From Galerina marginata (taxonomy: Eukaryota; Basidiomycota; Agaricomycetes; Agaricales; Galerinaceae): a stretch of DNA of 64,000 nucleotides. Every line of letters starts with the position of its first letter. Position 1 is the first letter of the stretch. Location: the NCBI GenBank assembly GCA_023014335.1, contig JAECYW010000019.1:1116001-1180000 (forward strand), read 5' to 3'. Below the pieces are notes generated by a model that did no database searches, was not told where the DNA came from, and saw only the letters and a program-made list of their open reading frames with translations. This document shows, in pieces, positions 44,785 to 56,006 of this stretch. Made by a program: the position numbers and the translations under genes.

Positions 44785-45275
44785 GGCTTTGTGATCCAGA
44801 TTTCGTTCCTTGCTCCCTCCCTTTCGTCCGGTCGTTTCTTCATCATGCTTCTGCACTCTTGGTGGTCTCACCACCGTATCTTATCTCTTCATCCTTATCG
44901 CCCTCCATCTCACTCCGCTATGCCGCGTTACGCTATGCACTATTTATCTCTCCATTCGACTGTTACCCTACTCGACATCCCGCTCATCATATACTTACAC
45001 TGCATTTTACAAGCGTTGGCGCAAAACAAAAAGGAGACTATTATGCTAGCGTATATATATGATAGTACACTCCGAGTTACATACTTAATAACTTGTCTGT
45101 ATAATGTCCACCCTTTTCGAGCTCTTTGGGTATTTGGGTATCGGTACACTGTACATGTCAGACGTACAGGTTGGTTGGGTGAAATACAGGGTACAACATG
45201 AATGATGCTCAGCATCAATGGTGAGGTTGATTCGTCTTTTTCATCTGCAATTTGGTCGACGCATTGCAGATGTTT
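44785..45275. other. Intergenic; convergent 3' ends
   Basis: Between the stop of the RRM gene and the stop of the minus-strand gene. Pyrimidine-rich, with no coding support; expected to hold both 3' UTRs. Confidence 0.5.
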
Positions 45276-46392
45276 TCAATCGCTCAGAGCTGCAAGGTAG
45301 CTCTACATGGGAGGGCATATTAATATCAAGTAAAAAGTTATGACTGCCAAACGCACCTCTCGCTCTTCCAGGAATTCTAAATAGGTCAGCGCAACCGCGA
45401 TCCAAAAACTCGTGTCGACACCCAAACATGTCTCCTCTGTCTTCTCCATTTCGATAAGACCCGTCAGCGAGCGCACAGTCAGCACCGGTGTACGGTCATG
45501 AAAGACGAGCAACGGAGTGTGCAGCTGAGGTTGCGCCGACCGCTGCTGATGTGGATTCAGACCTAGAATGGCAGCTGATGACTGAGCTGCTGGCGCTGTT
45601 GCTGTTGCTGTTGCGATAGAGATGTTCGACGCGTACGGAGGGGGCGGGGTCGACGAGCCGTTGACACTTCCGTTTGGGGGGATGACGCGGGAGAGGGTGA
45701 ATGAGTTGGAGTGTGAGGGTCTGTGGCTCTTCAGCACTGACAAAGCGCGGGCGAAGAAAGAGGCGGTCTCGGGCTGCTGGGTTGGCTGGATTGAGGTCGG
45801 GGAAAGGAGGAACTGGGTTATCTGCGACGATGTGGGTTTTGGAGGACGTCGGAGGGACTTTTTGGATCCATTTCCGTTGGCCTGACCTTGGTCGAAGTAA
45901 CCTGGTGATTTTCCAGAGGACGAGGCAGACGGCAGAGGTGAAGGCGGCTGGACGTTGACGCTCACAGGTGCGGTGGGGGTTGGTGGGTACGAGTGTACGC
46001 CTGCCGAGCTCGACGTGCCGATGTCGCTCTCGCTTTCCTGCAGGGTAAACTGCGATTCCGAGGTGGGGAGGGTCGGGGCCTGGTTCGTGCGTGTTGTGAG
46101 AGACAGGGCAGCGTCGGTGTGCAGCGGCGACGATGAGGGCACGGGGGTTAGTGGTATGAAGACGCCTGGAGGGAATGTGGGGGACCGGATGCGGATGTAC
46201 CACCCGCGTAGGGGACGGTGTATCGTCCAGTGGACCGTGCTCGTTGCGTTATGCTTTTCCCAGATGTTGAATTTTAGATTGGGACGCTGATAGACAGACA
46301 AGGGGACATACGACGAGGTTCTCGATTATCTCGTTATCTCCAAGAAACCTTTCCTTCGAATCTTCATTAGCAAGGCGGACGGGTACAAACAT
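45276..46392 (-). CDS. Conserved fungal protein of unknown function
   Basis: Exon 1 starts MFVPVRLANEDSKERFLGDN at 46392. An intron beginning GTATGT leads to RPNLKFNIWEKHNATSTVHW, then HRPLRGWYIRIRSPTFPPGV. This N-terminal 90-residue block looks folded and conserved. The middle is Ser/Pro/Thr-rich and probably disordered, including runs of TATATAPA and TPPPPYAS. The C-terminus (MEKTEETCLGVDTSFWIAVA, LTYLEFLEERE) is again ordered, and a last intron (GTGCGT to TAG) adds SYLAALSD with stop at 45276. A PPPPY motif could bind WW domains. No enzymatic motif was seen. Confidence 0.75.
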
Positions 46393-47902
46393 GCTCTGCT
46401 TTGTTCACCTTGTACCAGATAACCTTGTCAGAACCTTCCTCGGAGACGTTGACTCGCATATCCTGTATCACGTCCGACCTTATTTACTCTGCCAGTCAAT
46501 TTACACCGATGGATAATTAATTTGAGCACTGGCTCACGTTTGGACAAGGTATTTCGAGGTCCCGGAGTTTGAAGGACCGGCCTGGTGTCCCGGGGTGGGA
46601 TGGGCCTGCATTTTTTACAAAGAATGGGAGTCAAAGGAGAGAATATGTTCGTAACAAAGTTAGATGAGAGTCAGTAATTAAAGAGTACAGAATGTGCTCG
46701 ACAGTTGACTCTCACTCAGATCCTGTTATCTTTCGTGCCGGTTGCCAAACAATGTGCATACTTAAAGTTGCTTTTCGTTCCTGTTTCGCTCTTCCAAAGT
46801 TCCACTCCTCGAAATCTGTTTCGGACATGGACCGCCTGAATCTGGCCCACCAGCTTTGCACCTTCTTCTACATATATCCAATGTCAAAGCGATGGAGTTC
46901 TATGGAAATCGAACGCGACTGCACTCGACGAATCGGCTGGGCTTCTCTGGTTTAAACTCTCTGTTTGCTCTCTGATTTCTTGCCTGGCGCCCTAGAAATT
47001 TTGCATTTTTGAAACTCTGATAGACTTTTCTACCACTACGGAGCGGGGCATCTGTGTTTTCTCGGCCTCGTGCATGGCTCTAGTACTACTCCTGTGATTT
47101 TATGTGCCAGCCTTTTCAACCGTTGCCCGTGCGGACACCGGGGTCATAAATGATCGATTAATGATCACTTTGGACGAGATACCGCCCCAAAAGACACTTC
47201 TCTAAGTTCTCCTGGCATGTACTTCCTTAGCGGCGTCAGGGCTTGTGCCATGCCTTCTCTAAAATGTTGTCAACATGTAGATCCCGTTCAACCGCCGTGA
47301 GGCGCCTTCCAGCCTCGGTCGCCCATGACCACCCCTTGTCCCTTGCGGCTCATGTTGGCGTCTGCGCCTGCGCCTTGCGCATCCCTCTTACTCTCTGCCT
47401 CGCCCTTCTGCATCTCCCGGCTCGTTGCACACGTCACATGTCGGCAACGATTCATGGGAACAATCTGGGGGACAGGCAGGACGGAACGATGATGTTCGCA
47501 TGGCCGTTTCGACGACGAACGAACGGGCCACGGGAATGGAACGGTGGGGTTCGACGCGTCGGCCTTCGCGTAGCCTAGCGTGGGGGAAGCCGGACGTAAG
47601 GCCAGTCGGGATGGGTGGCGATGGTAGAAAGCAGACGACCAGTTGCTAGGACTGCATTGGGATACAATCCCTGCCCTTTTCCCTCATATGAGTATTACAT
47701 AGTATGGGTACTACTGCATGTATTTTACATTAGATAAATATATCGCTGAAAGTCTTTACATAAGATCTAATGAGCAAGGATGTGATAAATTATGTACTCG
47801 AGTAAGGTGTCTACATAACGATCAACCTCAAATTATTGTCTTAAAAAATCGAAAAGACACGCATTGCCACGCACCGCCAGTCTCCCATAGTAGCACAAGT
47901 AC
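46393..47902. other. No supported gene
   Basis: The plus frame 47243-47578 is open but Arg/Cys-rich without motif. 47700-47900 is AT-rich, the expected 3' flank of the TDP2-like gene. No RNA gene was recognised. Confidence 0.4.
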
Positions 47903-48871
47903 TCAGATATTAAAGCTAAGTCTCAGCCCGTCGTGATCACTGCAGGGGATATAGTCGGAATCCCCGGTGGACTTGGGCACCTCGATAAGGCGAGGGTGTA
48001 TAATCTCCATATCATTCGCCTCTACGCCCAACATCGCAACCTTGTCCAACCTTCCCGCCGTCAGTCTGTCCCTTCGTTCCACCCCCACTCCCCACGTAGC
48101 CCCGTCGAGCCCTTCCTCTCCATACAACGCGACCCACGCATCCAGCAGTCCGTTCTTCTCGAGAAGCGCATGATCGTCGGGGCTTATGGCGTTGAAATCT
48201 CCGGCGATTATCCCACCAGCGCAACCGGGCTCGCGCAGGAGGTTGGCGAGGATCTCCAGCTGCTTGGTGCGGTAAGGGAGCGTATGCCAGAGTGAGTCGA
48301 GATGGACGTTGATGAGACGATAGGCTGAGGATGGGGTGGACGGTGTGGACGGGGGGATAATGTCCACAGAGAGTGCGCACCTCCCATACTTGCTAGGGAG
48401 TTTGACGCGGGAAACGGGACCAAGTACGAATTTTTCCCCACTTTCGATCCTACCCTCCTCCTCCTTCTTCTGCGGCTCCAGGTCGGAGGCAAAGCGCTTG
48501 CGAGACAACAACGTCATGTTTTCAAATGGAACCCCAGCAAACAACATCTGGTCCCGCGCGTCCGCCAGCAAGAAGGCTTTGCGAACTGTCGGATTGGCCA
48601 GGATAGCAGTGTAGACTTCGGACGTGACTTCTTGGAGGAAGATAACGTCAGGACGTTTGAATTCCTCGAGAATGTCATTAAGGAGTAGTTTAGCTCGTGC
48701 GATAGGACGCGAGGAGAAGGCGTCCAAGTTCTGTGTTATGAGAGACAAGTGGGATGGCTGAGCACGCCGGTGCGTCACTTGGCTCAATGCGCATCTCAAA
48801 GAAGACACCGAGGACCACAGGCGGTTGGATCGCGTGAAGGCGGAGAGAGTCCGTTGGCAGAGTAATGTCAT
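47903..48871 (-). CDS. TDP2-like endonuclease/exonuclease/phosphatase-family phosphodiesterase
   Basis: A single exon of 322 codons. Family motifs in order: LSLITQNLDAFSS (Asn, metal site), VIFLQEVTSEV (Glu metal ligand), LINVHLDSLWH, AGDFNAISPDDHAL (catalytic Asp/Asn), GRLDKVAMLG and CSDHDGLRLSF (catalytic His). NLDA and the xLQEV spacing fit the tyrosyl-DNA phosphodiesterase 2 branch, which removes topoisomerase II adducts from 5' DNA ends. The N-terminal 40 residues are basic and acid-free (MTLLCQRTLSAFTRSNRLWS), so mitochondrial targeting is possible. Other EEP members cannot be excluded without a tree. Confidence 0.85.
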   Translation of the reverse strand: MTLLCQRTLSAFTRSNRLWSSVSSLRCALSQVTHRRAQPSHLSLITQNLDAFSSRPIARAKLLLNDILEEFKRPDVIFLQEVTSEVYTAILANPTVRKAFLLADARDQMLFAGVPFENMTLLSRKRFASDLEPQKKEEEGRIESGEKFVLGPVSRVKLPSKYGRCALSVDIIPPSTPSTPSSAYRLINVHLDSLWHTLPYRTKQLEILANLLREPGCAGGIIAGDFNAISPDDHALLEKNGLLDAWVALYGEEGLDGATWGVGVERRDRLTAGRLDKVAMLGVEANDMEIIHPRLIEVPKSTGDSDYIPCSDHDGLRLSFNI

Positions 48872-49395
48872 CTTATCTATAACAGCTTGCCCAGTCAGGT
48901 ACTAAGGCGGCGCTAAAAAAAGGTAGGGACGGGGCATATTAGACGCCAGAGCTCAAAGCAATGTAAGTAACAGACGCCGAAAACCGCCGGCACCCGCGTT
49001 TTTGGCTGACGTACTTTAATTATGTAAGCAAATATTAAATTCTTGACCAGCCCACCCCGTCAAAACTTTGTCACCTTTTGCTACTTGCAAGTTCTTGCAT
49101 TTACGCCATAGAATTCGATCCCCAAGGATCCTCCCGGTGAAGGGGATTCACGGCTTCCGAGAGAATGCCGAACTGGCGTTTCTACACCGCTATGCCACAG
49201 TGACGAATATAGAACAAGACTGTCAGGTGGTGAGAGTTCAGATTTGAACGCCTGTTACAGGTTCCTCTGGTCAACCTAAATGCTTAGTCCCATCAGGAGA
49301 GTGGGGTCGCTCGGAATATAAATAGGAGACCTCAACTATCTACGAACAACTCCTCTGCTTCCCCGCCTTCTACTTCGCCGCTCAACACCGCATTC
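48872..49395. other. Promoter region of GMC copy 4
   Basis: Divergent spacer between the TDP2-like gene and GMC copy 4. An AT-rich stretch lies at 49010-49050, and TATAAATAG at 49317-49325 is a plausible TATA box about 70 bases before the GMC start codon. Confidence 0.4.
49317..49325 (+). promoter_or_regulatory. Candidate TATA box of GMC copy 4
   Basis: TATAAATAG lies 71 bases upstream of the ATG at 49396, followed by a CT-rich stretch (CCTCTGCTTCCCCGCC) typical of fungal transcription starts. Not verified. Confidence 0.45.
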
Positions 49396-52101
49396 ATGCC
49401 ATTCATCGAGGTTGTAGACGCTGTCGACAAATCATTCGACTATGTAGTCATCGGAGGAGGAGTAGGTGGCGTCGGCTCTCTGAAAAGTTCATTGCTGAGC
49501 TTGTCACTCTTAATCAGACAGCTGGACTCGCCGCTGCAGCTCGCCTTTCAGAGGACCCGTCAGTGTCTGTGCTTGTTTTGGAAGCTGGGGAAAAGAACCT
49601 GGGCGACCCTCTGATCGACGTCCCACTGCAGTTTGGTCAAACTTTTGGAAATCCACAGGTATGCGTCTCTTGTTTCGCGATCACTTAAGATCCACTGAAT
49701 GCTGAACGGCGTTCATCATGATTTTCAAGTACGACTGGGCCTTCAAAACCGCTAAACAGAAAAATGCCAACGACAAGGAATTTGTATGGCCACGAGGAAA
49801 AGGGCTAGGCGAGTATTTCTAAAATTGTTCATCTTCTGTGGATCTTACCGGCAGAATAATCCAGGTGGAAGTTCTGCGATGAATTTTTACGCTTGGATAA
49901 AGCCACCAGCGGCAGACATCGACGCCTTTGAAAAGCTGGGAAACCCAGGATGGAACTGGGCTGATTACGAGAAGCACTCCAAGAATTCCGAAACGTCCGT
50001 AGAACACTCATATCTTTCACTTTCGTATTTCATTTTTATCCCCGATTTCTAGGTTCCACCTTCCAGGAAAAGAGCAAACCGATTTGTATCCGCACACTTT
50101 CGATCTCAACGTTCGAGGAACTTCTGGGCCTATCCAGGTCACCATCCCTCCTCATGTTCACACCATAGACAAACTTTTCCAGGAAACGGTGGTGAAGAAG
50201 GGAGTGAAGGCGATTAAAGACCCATATGGAGGCGACGTGAGGACCTCTTTTAAATTTTGCGAATGATTTGGTTTTAACCAAAGTTCAGATCAATGGGACG
50301 TGGATCGCTTCTGCGAATCTCGACCCAAAGACATGGACCCGGTCTTACTCAGCTACTGCTTATTTAGTCCCCAATATCGGCCGCCCGAATCTGAGTGTAA
50401 GCACTAGTCATTGCAAAAATCTTCTTCCTGTTCAAGACCTTTGCATGGCACTCGTTAGGTGCTTACTGGAGCCTTAGTTTCCCGCATCATCCTCGACGCT
50501 GCAGTGGAAGACAAAGTTCGAACAGCGACTGGAGTTGAGTTCTTTGATGGCGATAGAGCATATGAAGCGAAAGTTAATAAAGAAGTTGTCTTGAGCGCTG
50601 GGTAAGCCTGCGAGAAAAGTCAAATTATGAGGGGAGGTTAACACTACGTGCAGAGCTATAAAATCACCTCAGATATTGGAATTATCGGGCATTGGCGACC
50701 CTCATGTGTTGTCTAAGGCGGGCATCGACCTTGAAATAAACCTTCCTGGTGTTGGGGAGAATGTGCAGGAGCACATCTTTTCGACTCTCATCTACGAGCT
50801 GGATCCTGATACAACCCATGAAACTTGGGATCTGCTTGCTGACCCGGATTATGCGGCCAAAGCTAAATCTCTCCAGTTGAGTGAAACATCACTCTTTGAT
50901 TCTCTCTCTCCTCTAACATAATATTTGATCTATCCAGTGCCGTTGGAAAGGGTATGCAACGCCATGGAATTACCTCGTTCTCGTACTTTCCGTTATCTGT
51001 GATAAACTCTGAGGCAGCCTATGCTTTGATTGATAATCTGGAAACAGAAGTCAACATCCAAAAGGATCAGGAACCAGGTCTGAAAGAGCAACTTCATCTC
51101 CAAATCGCCGCTCTTCGAAATGACGCGATACCTGATTGCGAACTTGTCGTTTTCCCTAGTATGTTCTTAGGAGTGCGTAAGTGGCTTTTTTCTGTCTCGT
51201 CTGCAGCTGAAGTGTGTTAACCTATTCACTATTTAGTCAAACCGGAACCTGGAAAAAGTTATGTCTCCCCAATTGCTATGGTCAATCACCCCATTTCAAG
51301 AGGCTCGATCGTGCGTTTTCTGAGCATCCAATGAACTTGCATTCCCCTTCTGACCACTCTGAGCAGCATGTCGAAACCAAGGATCCTGCAGCTCATCCCA
51401 AGATCGATCCGCACTATTTGGAAAATAGCATTGGTAAGTTGCCGACCTTCGTTGGTCTTAGTCAACCATCTCAATTACTTTTGAGATCTCGAGATTCTTG
51501 TTCAGCAATTCAAATTCATCAGAAGCCTGAAAGAGGTCGAGCCATGGAAATCTGGAGTCCTTCGAGAAGTATCGCCTGGTCCCACTTGTGTTTCCGATGA
51601 TGATATTCGAGGTATGCGGCTTCTACGACTTGAAGTTGGTCTACTAAACTCCACGTCCCAAGAATTCATCAAGAACAACCTGTCAAGCACCTGGCGTTTG
51701 TTCTTCGTCTTTCAACATTTATGACTGACTCACTAAAAACGCAGACACCGTCGGAAGTTGCTCCATGCTTCCTCTTACCAAACGGGGTGTCGTCGATCCA
51801 AAACTGAAGGTACATATGTGGTTTTACTTTTGCTCTTTTTACTGCCGATTTATTGTATTTTACAAGGTCTACGGCACAACGAATCTTCGGGTGGCTGATA
51901 TATCGATCATTCCTCTTCACATTGCGGCCCATACCCAGGGTGAGCCACGCTCAACAATTTTTGAAATACCATTTGACTCGCGATCCTGAAAGCAACTGCA
52001 TATGTGATTGGGGAAAAAGGTGAGACGATCGCATACTCTTGATACTTTCAAGGGCTAACTGTGTATTTCTGAAAGTTGCGGACTTCATCAAAAAACACTA
52101 A
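49396..52101 (+). CDS. GMC oxidoreductase copy 4, 600 aa, 17 exons, intact
   Basis: All exons were traced and sum to 1,803 bases: 49396-49461, 49518-49658, 49730-49808, 49865-49994, 50053-50236, 50289-50396, 50459-50601, 50654-50875, 50938-51176, 51237-51310, 51367-51433, 51486-51611, 51663-51695, 51745-51809, 51867-51939, 51993-52019 and 52076-52101. FAD motif [19 protein letters not shown], flavin-attachment-loop-like LGGSSAMNFYAWIKPP, LPGVGENVQEH, and the catalytic His built across exons 13/14 (STW-H-TVGSCSML); second His in IAAHTQ. It ends VADFIKKH. The third intron uses a GC donor. There is no leader, so it is probably intracellular. It is inverted relative to copies 1-3 and 10 kb away from copy 3. 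Alcohol or sugar oxidase/dehydrogenase; substrate unknown. Confidence 0.9.
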
Positions 52102-52230
52102 CATTGTCGAAGAAATTTGGAACAAAATAAATAGATTTGTGGTATGTAATAAGGCAACACGGAAGAAATATAATTACGACAAAGAAAATACAAGGCTTTG
52201 CCATGTAATATACAGGAGTAAAAGCATGAC

Positions 52231-53226
52231 CTACATGCGTATCGTGCTCTCGTGAGCTAGATTCAGATGGACCTTACATTCACAAATTGCATCGGTCGAA
52301 TAATATCGCGCACAATATGGGTTCAGCCCAGAACGGTTTAAGTTCTCGACTTCGCGAGGTTGGGCGACAAAGGAATTCGCTTCTTCTCCCTTAAACCCTT
52401 GAACGGCGGCTTCTGGGATCTCTCCGGAATAACCGCCTCGGTAGATTGGCCTGTTTAGAGGCTCGCTGGAATTTTAATGAGAGTTGTAAGCGCTTCCAGG
52501 CCAAGTCTTTGAAAAATCCTCGCCTTACCTTTCAACGTAGGAAGAATCAAACCCTTTGCACTTGGTAAAATGTTTGATGGCGAAACCGGGGTAGTATCTG
52601 CGTCGAGCATCGAGCTTGATGTTCCTACGGCAGAGTGCACAAGTAATAGCGTTCTCAGAAAAGTATATAACGAAGGGGTGCTTTGAGAGGAAAACTTTTC
52701 TAAATGTCTCCGACATATTCCTGGCTCTCTTCGGTCGTGTAACCACCTGCCGACAGTGGGAGGCATTCTTCATTTCCCGTATCTTCTGTGTGCGGGACTT
52801 ACGGGATATATTCTTCTCGTTTGCTATCAATGTAGTACCGATTGAACGGCCTAACCCATCGTTCGGATACTCCGGAGCTCTAGTTGCTTTCTCTTTGTCG
52901 ACTCGCGAACGAAGCCTCAGTCGGGGACTTTCTTCGGGTCGAGTAGTAACAATCGAGGGGAAACTTGAAATCGTTTCTTCCTGGGGGGACTGGAGACGTA
53001 GCTCGGTTTCCCGCTCATTATAGGCTAACGTAACGAGTGCCTCTAATAGAAAACGTGGGGATCTGGAATGCGAAGACGAAGCCACTGTGAGTGCATTCTG
53101 ACCCCTCCCGTCAAGCACAGCAGCAGAAACTGCTAGGGGCCGTAATTGGCATGTATCCGCAGCTCCAGACCGGACAGTTTCTTGTAGAGATGAGTTTTCC
53201 TCAAGAAAATCGGTAATTGAGTGTGC
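52231..53226 (-). CDS. C2HC zinc-finger protein, 310 aa
   Basis: Exon 1 is 53226-52529 from MAHSITDFLEENSSLQ, the intron is 52466-52528 (63 bases), and exon 2 is 52465-52231, ending ECKVHLNLAHESTIRM. The finger ITCALCRRNIKLD to HFTKC fits C-x2-C-x20-22-H-x3-C and ends exon 1. The middle is Arg/Ser-rich with basic patches (RPKRARN), and the N-terminus is acidic. This arrangement resembles the many small Agaricomycete proteins with a single degenerate finger after a disordered region, probably nuclear DNA-binding. An in-frame ATG at 53301 would add 25 residues, but 53226 has the better protein start. Confidence 0.65.
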
Positions 53227-54361
53227 CATTTGCTGGTAGCGTGAATAACTGGGAAGAGACAAGAATAAGAAGGTGGGTGTGGGGTGTGTGGGGTGTCGCA
53301 CTGAACACTCGAAAAGTTATGATATCTATACGGAATGTTAGTGCGGACGAAAGTTTGACTCGAAAAACGCGCTGAATACGCGGGTTAGATATTTGATGTC
53401 GTTTTGACGCTGTGCACTTCGCCTTCTCTGGCCCTATTCATGATCACGATCCCTTTACGGACAGGATAACTACTTTGGGAGTAAGGCACGCTGTCCGCAG
53501 TCCCTCAAAAGATCCGCAATTTCTCCACCTGCTGCAGCCTGCAGGTGATGAAAGATAACGGGTGCAGTATAAGCGCACAAAAACAAACCCGATAAGGAAG
53601 GTCGGGACGGTGATACTTGTTCAAGTCCAAGTAATGGATGTGGCAATGATCCTAGGGAGTTGGAAAGCCCTTCAGAACGGAAAATGGACCAAATCTAGAT
53701 CTTTAGTATCCACGCAGAATTAAAGAACTCATACCATCAGAACGAATGCTTAGACCCAGTGAAATCATCAACAGTCGGAACATCTATGCGCGCTTAAATT
53801 GTTCCCACGAGCATTGAAATAGACTGACTCGGACACCGGGGTCAAGTAGCCTCGATGGGAATAAGTCAGTGAAATTAACGTGTGGCCGCCCTCTATCCAG
53901 CACAGCAGCGCGCGCACTGTGTGCCAAACTTTCATCCAGGGATGATGCGAAGGAAATTTCTGTCAACCAACGACTTATTCGAACCCAAATTACAGACGCC
54001 ACTGCAGCGACTATAGATCGGAAATGTTGGCACGCCTTAGGTCCCAACAGGGCTTGCAGGACGCGCCAGTTAACGCCGGAAAACTAACAATCCGGGTCCT
54101 TCTTACTATTCCAGTCGGCAGTATAAAGCCTAGAGATTGATTGTTCAAAACCACCGTGACAACGTCACTCTTATTTATTCCTCAGAACAGCAACCAGTTG
54201 TGGTAATGACTCCAACAGTTATCAAAAAACAAACAAGAAGTACAATACACTTGGAGTATATATCTTGCGATCCTTCTCCACTTCTCCACGCGAGAGCAGG
54301 CCTGTCCTCATTGAAAAATCCTCACCGCACATCGACCTCCAAGTCACAGGCAACCTCGACG
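53227..54361. other. Spacer with a possible zinc-finger-gene fragment
   Basis: The minus frame 53784-54047 contains SARAAVLDRGRP, similar to VSAAVLDGRGQN in the neighbouring zinc-finger gene, suggesting a decayed partial copy. The plus frame 54137-54361 is open and continuous with the next gene but lacks conserved sequence. Confidence 0.3.
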
Positions 54362-55399
54362 ATGTTCCGATACAACCTTTATCAATACTCTGGAACAGTT
54401 TGTCCCAAGGATGTCTTCCCCCCAGAATATGAAGATGAAACAAGAGAAGTGCCCATAGAAGTCGAGCCGACAACGAAAACAGGCGGGAGTGGGAGTGCTG
54501 ATCCAATAAGAAATGCCTACAAGAACCTTGAAGTAGCAAACAACACCAGCTGGATGTCTGAAAACTATGGAACATCATCCGGAGTACCGTTTTTCACCGA
54601 GTACCAAAGAGACCAGCATATCCTCTTGTCTTTTCAACAGCCTCGCCAACCGCACACATTCGCCGGATCAGACAAGCCCACAAGCGTCAAACAGGGCCGT
54701 CCAAAGCTGTTGAATAATAAACTGTCGTTGAAGGCAGACTCAGGACCGCTGGAAAGGCAGACCATTGGGCGTGGGGAACAACTCACCACAGCAAATCAAA
54801 CTTCCAAGAACTTGAAGAAGCGCAAGAGAACAGACCTCGAACTTGACCTTAAAGAAAAGAAAGATATAGAAAATGATGGGCCATCTTCAAATCGTCTGAA
54901 AAAGGAGGTCAAACCAGTCCGTGGCAGGAGAAAACAATCCGCTGCCTCATTGAAACTGCCGATTGAGGCACAGCTGCCACCCGCGAAGGAAGTGAAGGGA
55001 GGAAGGAAAAAAAGTTTTCCCTGTACTGAATCCCATTGCAAAGGAACCTTTTCAAGAGAGTCCGACAGAAGACGGCACATAGACAGTACGCACTCGAACT
55101 CAAAATTTGGTTGCCTTGCCTGTAGAAACCAGTTCTGCAGGCCAGTCGTTTTTGCATTTCTCCCCCGTTTCTCGATTAAACCCGTCAACAGAGCCGATGC
55201 CCTCAAACGACATAAGAGATCATGTAAGGAGGTCCTGAAATCCGAGGATTCAAGCGAACCAGGGACAATACCAAGGCAAGTCACCAAGTTGCAGATAGAA
55301 CTGTTTCAGGCTCTCACAGTTATGTTCTTTAGTCGAAGATACAGGAAAACCACCCAAAAATCTGCGCACGAGAACACCATCGGTGTTCTCTTTATTTGA
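54362..55399 (+). CDS. C2H2-type zinc-finger transcription factor candidate, 328 aa
   Basis: The ATG at 54362 (MFRYNLYQYSGTVCPKDVFP) was chosen because this N-terminus looks conserved; an in-frame ATG at 54206 is an alternative. A long disordered middle with basic patches (LKKRKRTDLELD, KPVRGRRKQSA) precedes two fingers near the end: FPCTESHCKGTFSRESDRRRHIDSTH (C-x4-C-x12-H-x4-H) and FGCLACRNQFCR|ADALKRHKRSC (C-x2-C-x12-H-x3-C). The bar marks a 51-base segment (55141-55191) that is open in frame but would split the second finger. Removing it as a GC-AG intron restores perfect spacing. Probable nuclear DNA-binding protein; targets unknown. Confidence 0.72.
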   Translation: MFRYNLYQYSGTVCPKDVFPPEYEDETREVPIEVEPTTKTGGSGSADPIRNAYKNLEVANNTSWMSENYGTSSGVPFFTEYQRDQHILLSFQQPRQPHTFAGSDKPTSVKQGRPKLLNNKLSLKADSGPLERQTIGRGEQLTTANQTSKNLKKRKRTDLELDLKEKKDIENDGPSSNRLKKEVKPVRGRRKQSAASLKLPIEAQLPPAKEVKGGRKKSFPCTESHCKGTFSRESDRRRHIDSTHSNSKFGCLACRNQFCRPVVFAFLPRFSIKPVNRADALKRHKRSCKEVLKSEDSSEPGTIPRQVTKLQIELFQALTVMFFSRRYRKTTQKSAHENTIGVLFI

Positions 55400-56006
55400 T
55401 GAGCTATGACCGGGGGCAGAGCCTTGAACTAGATTGGCGTGGTAGCCTACAGTTGCTGTCAAAAACTGGATTCGGCGGCTATGTTTACTTACTTAAATGC
55501 GAACAGCATCCCAGCGTTAATCCTCAATGGTTAATAAATGGAATATTGCGGTTTTTGTTCTGTCATGCCTTGTGTGGACTGAAAATAGACCACTCGACAC
55601 TACATGCTTTCTGTAGGCTTTGTTTGATAAGTCGGTAAAATAAAGAAAGGAATTAACTTGGATGGAAAAACGGAGAAGGAAAACGCGAACTCTGAATCAG
55701 AAAAGAAAAGAAATCCCAAAGACGGGAAATCCAGAGGAAAGACATTGCATACGCATACCATGATAAGATGAGAGTGGAAATCCCGGTAGTTGGACCAGCA
55801 GGAGCAACATTATAGGTGTGGAGATGAAAGACCACATGAGGTTGACTCATGATGAGGAGGTTGAGGAGAGGCCGTCGGCTATCGAAACTGAATTGTCTTT
55901 CCAAGCATTTGCCAAACAAAAGCGGTCATCGTCAACGGTCAACTGCAAGTCAACTGACCTCTTGAGTTGCAACACAAACCGATTGGCATCGTAGAGGGCT
56001 TGCTCT
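55400..56006. other. No supported gene
   Basis: The minus frame 55653-55919 is hydrophobic but unsupported. The region should hold the 3' end of the zinc-finger gene and the COQ8 promoter. Confidence 0.4.

Noticed and set aside
45496..46203. Minus-strand 235-codon frame within the 45276-46392 gene
   Set aside because: His/Arg/Pro-rich shadow of the frame that splices correctly at both ends and carries the conserved N-terminal block.
47243..47578. Plus-strand 111-codon frame
   Set aside because: Arg/Cys-rich, no domain, and a second overlapping frame of similar quality. Typical of chance frames in GC-rich spacer.
51612..51744. Single 133-base intron in GMC copy 4
   Set aside because: It would delete the catalytic His. 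A 33-base exon (51663-51695) inside it restores STWH and matches copies 2 and 3.
53784..54047. Complete second zinc-finger gene
   Set aside because: Only a short AAVLD-type similarity to the neighbouring gene is present, with no finger and no splice partner, so at most it is a fragment.
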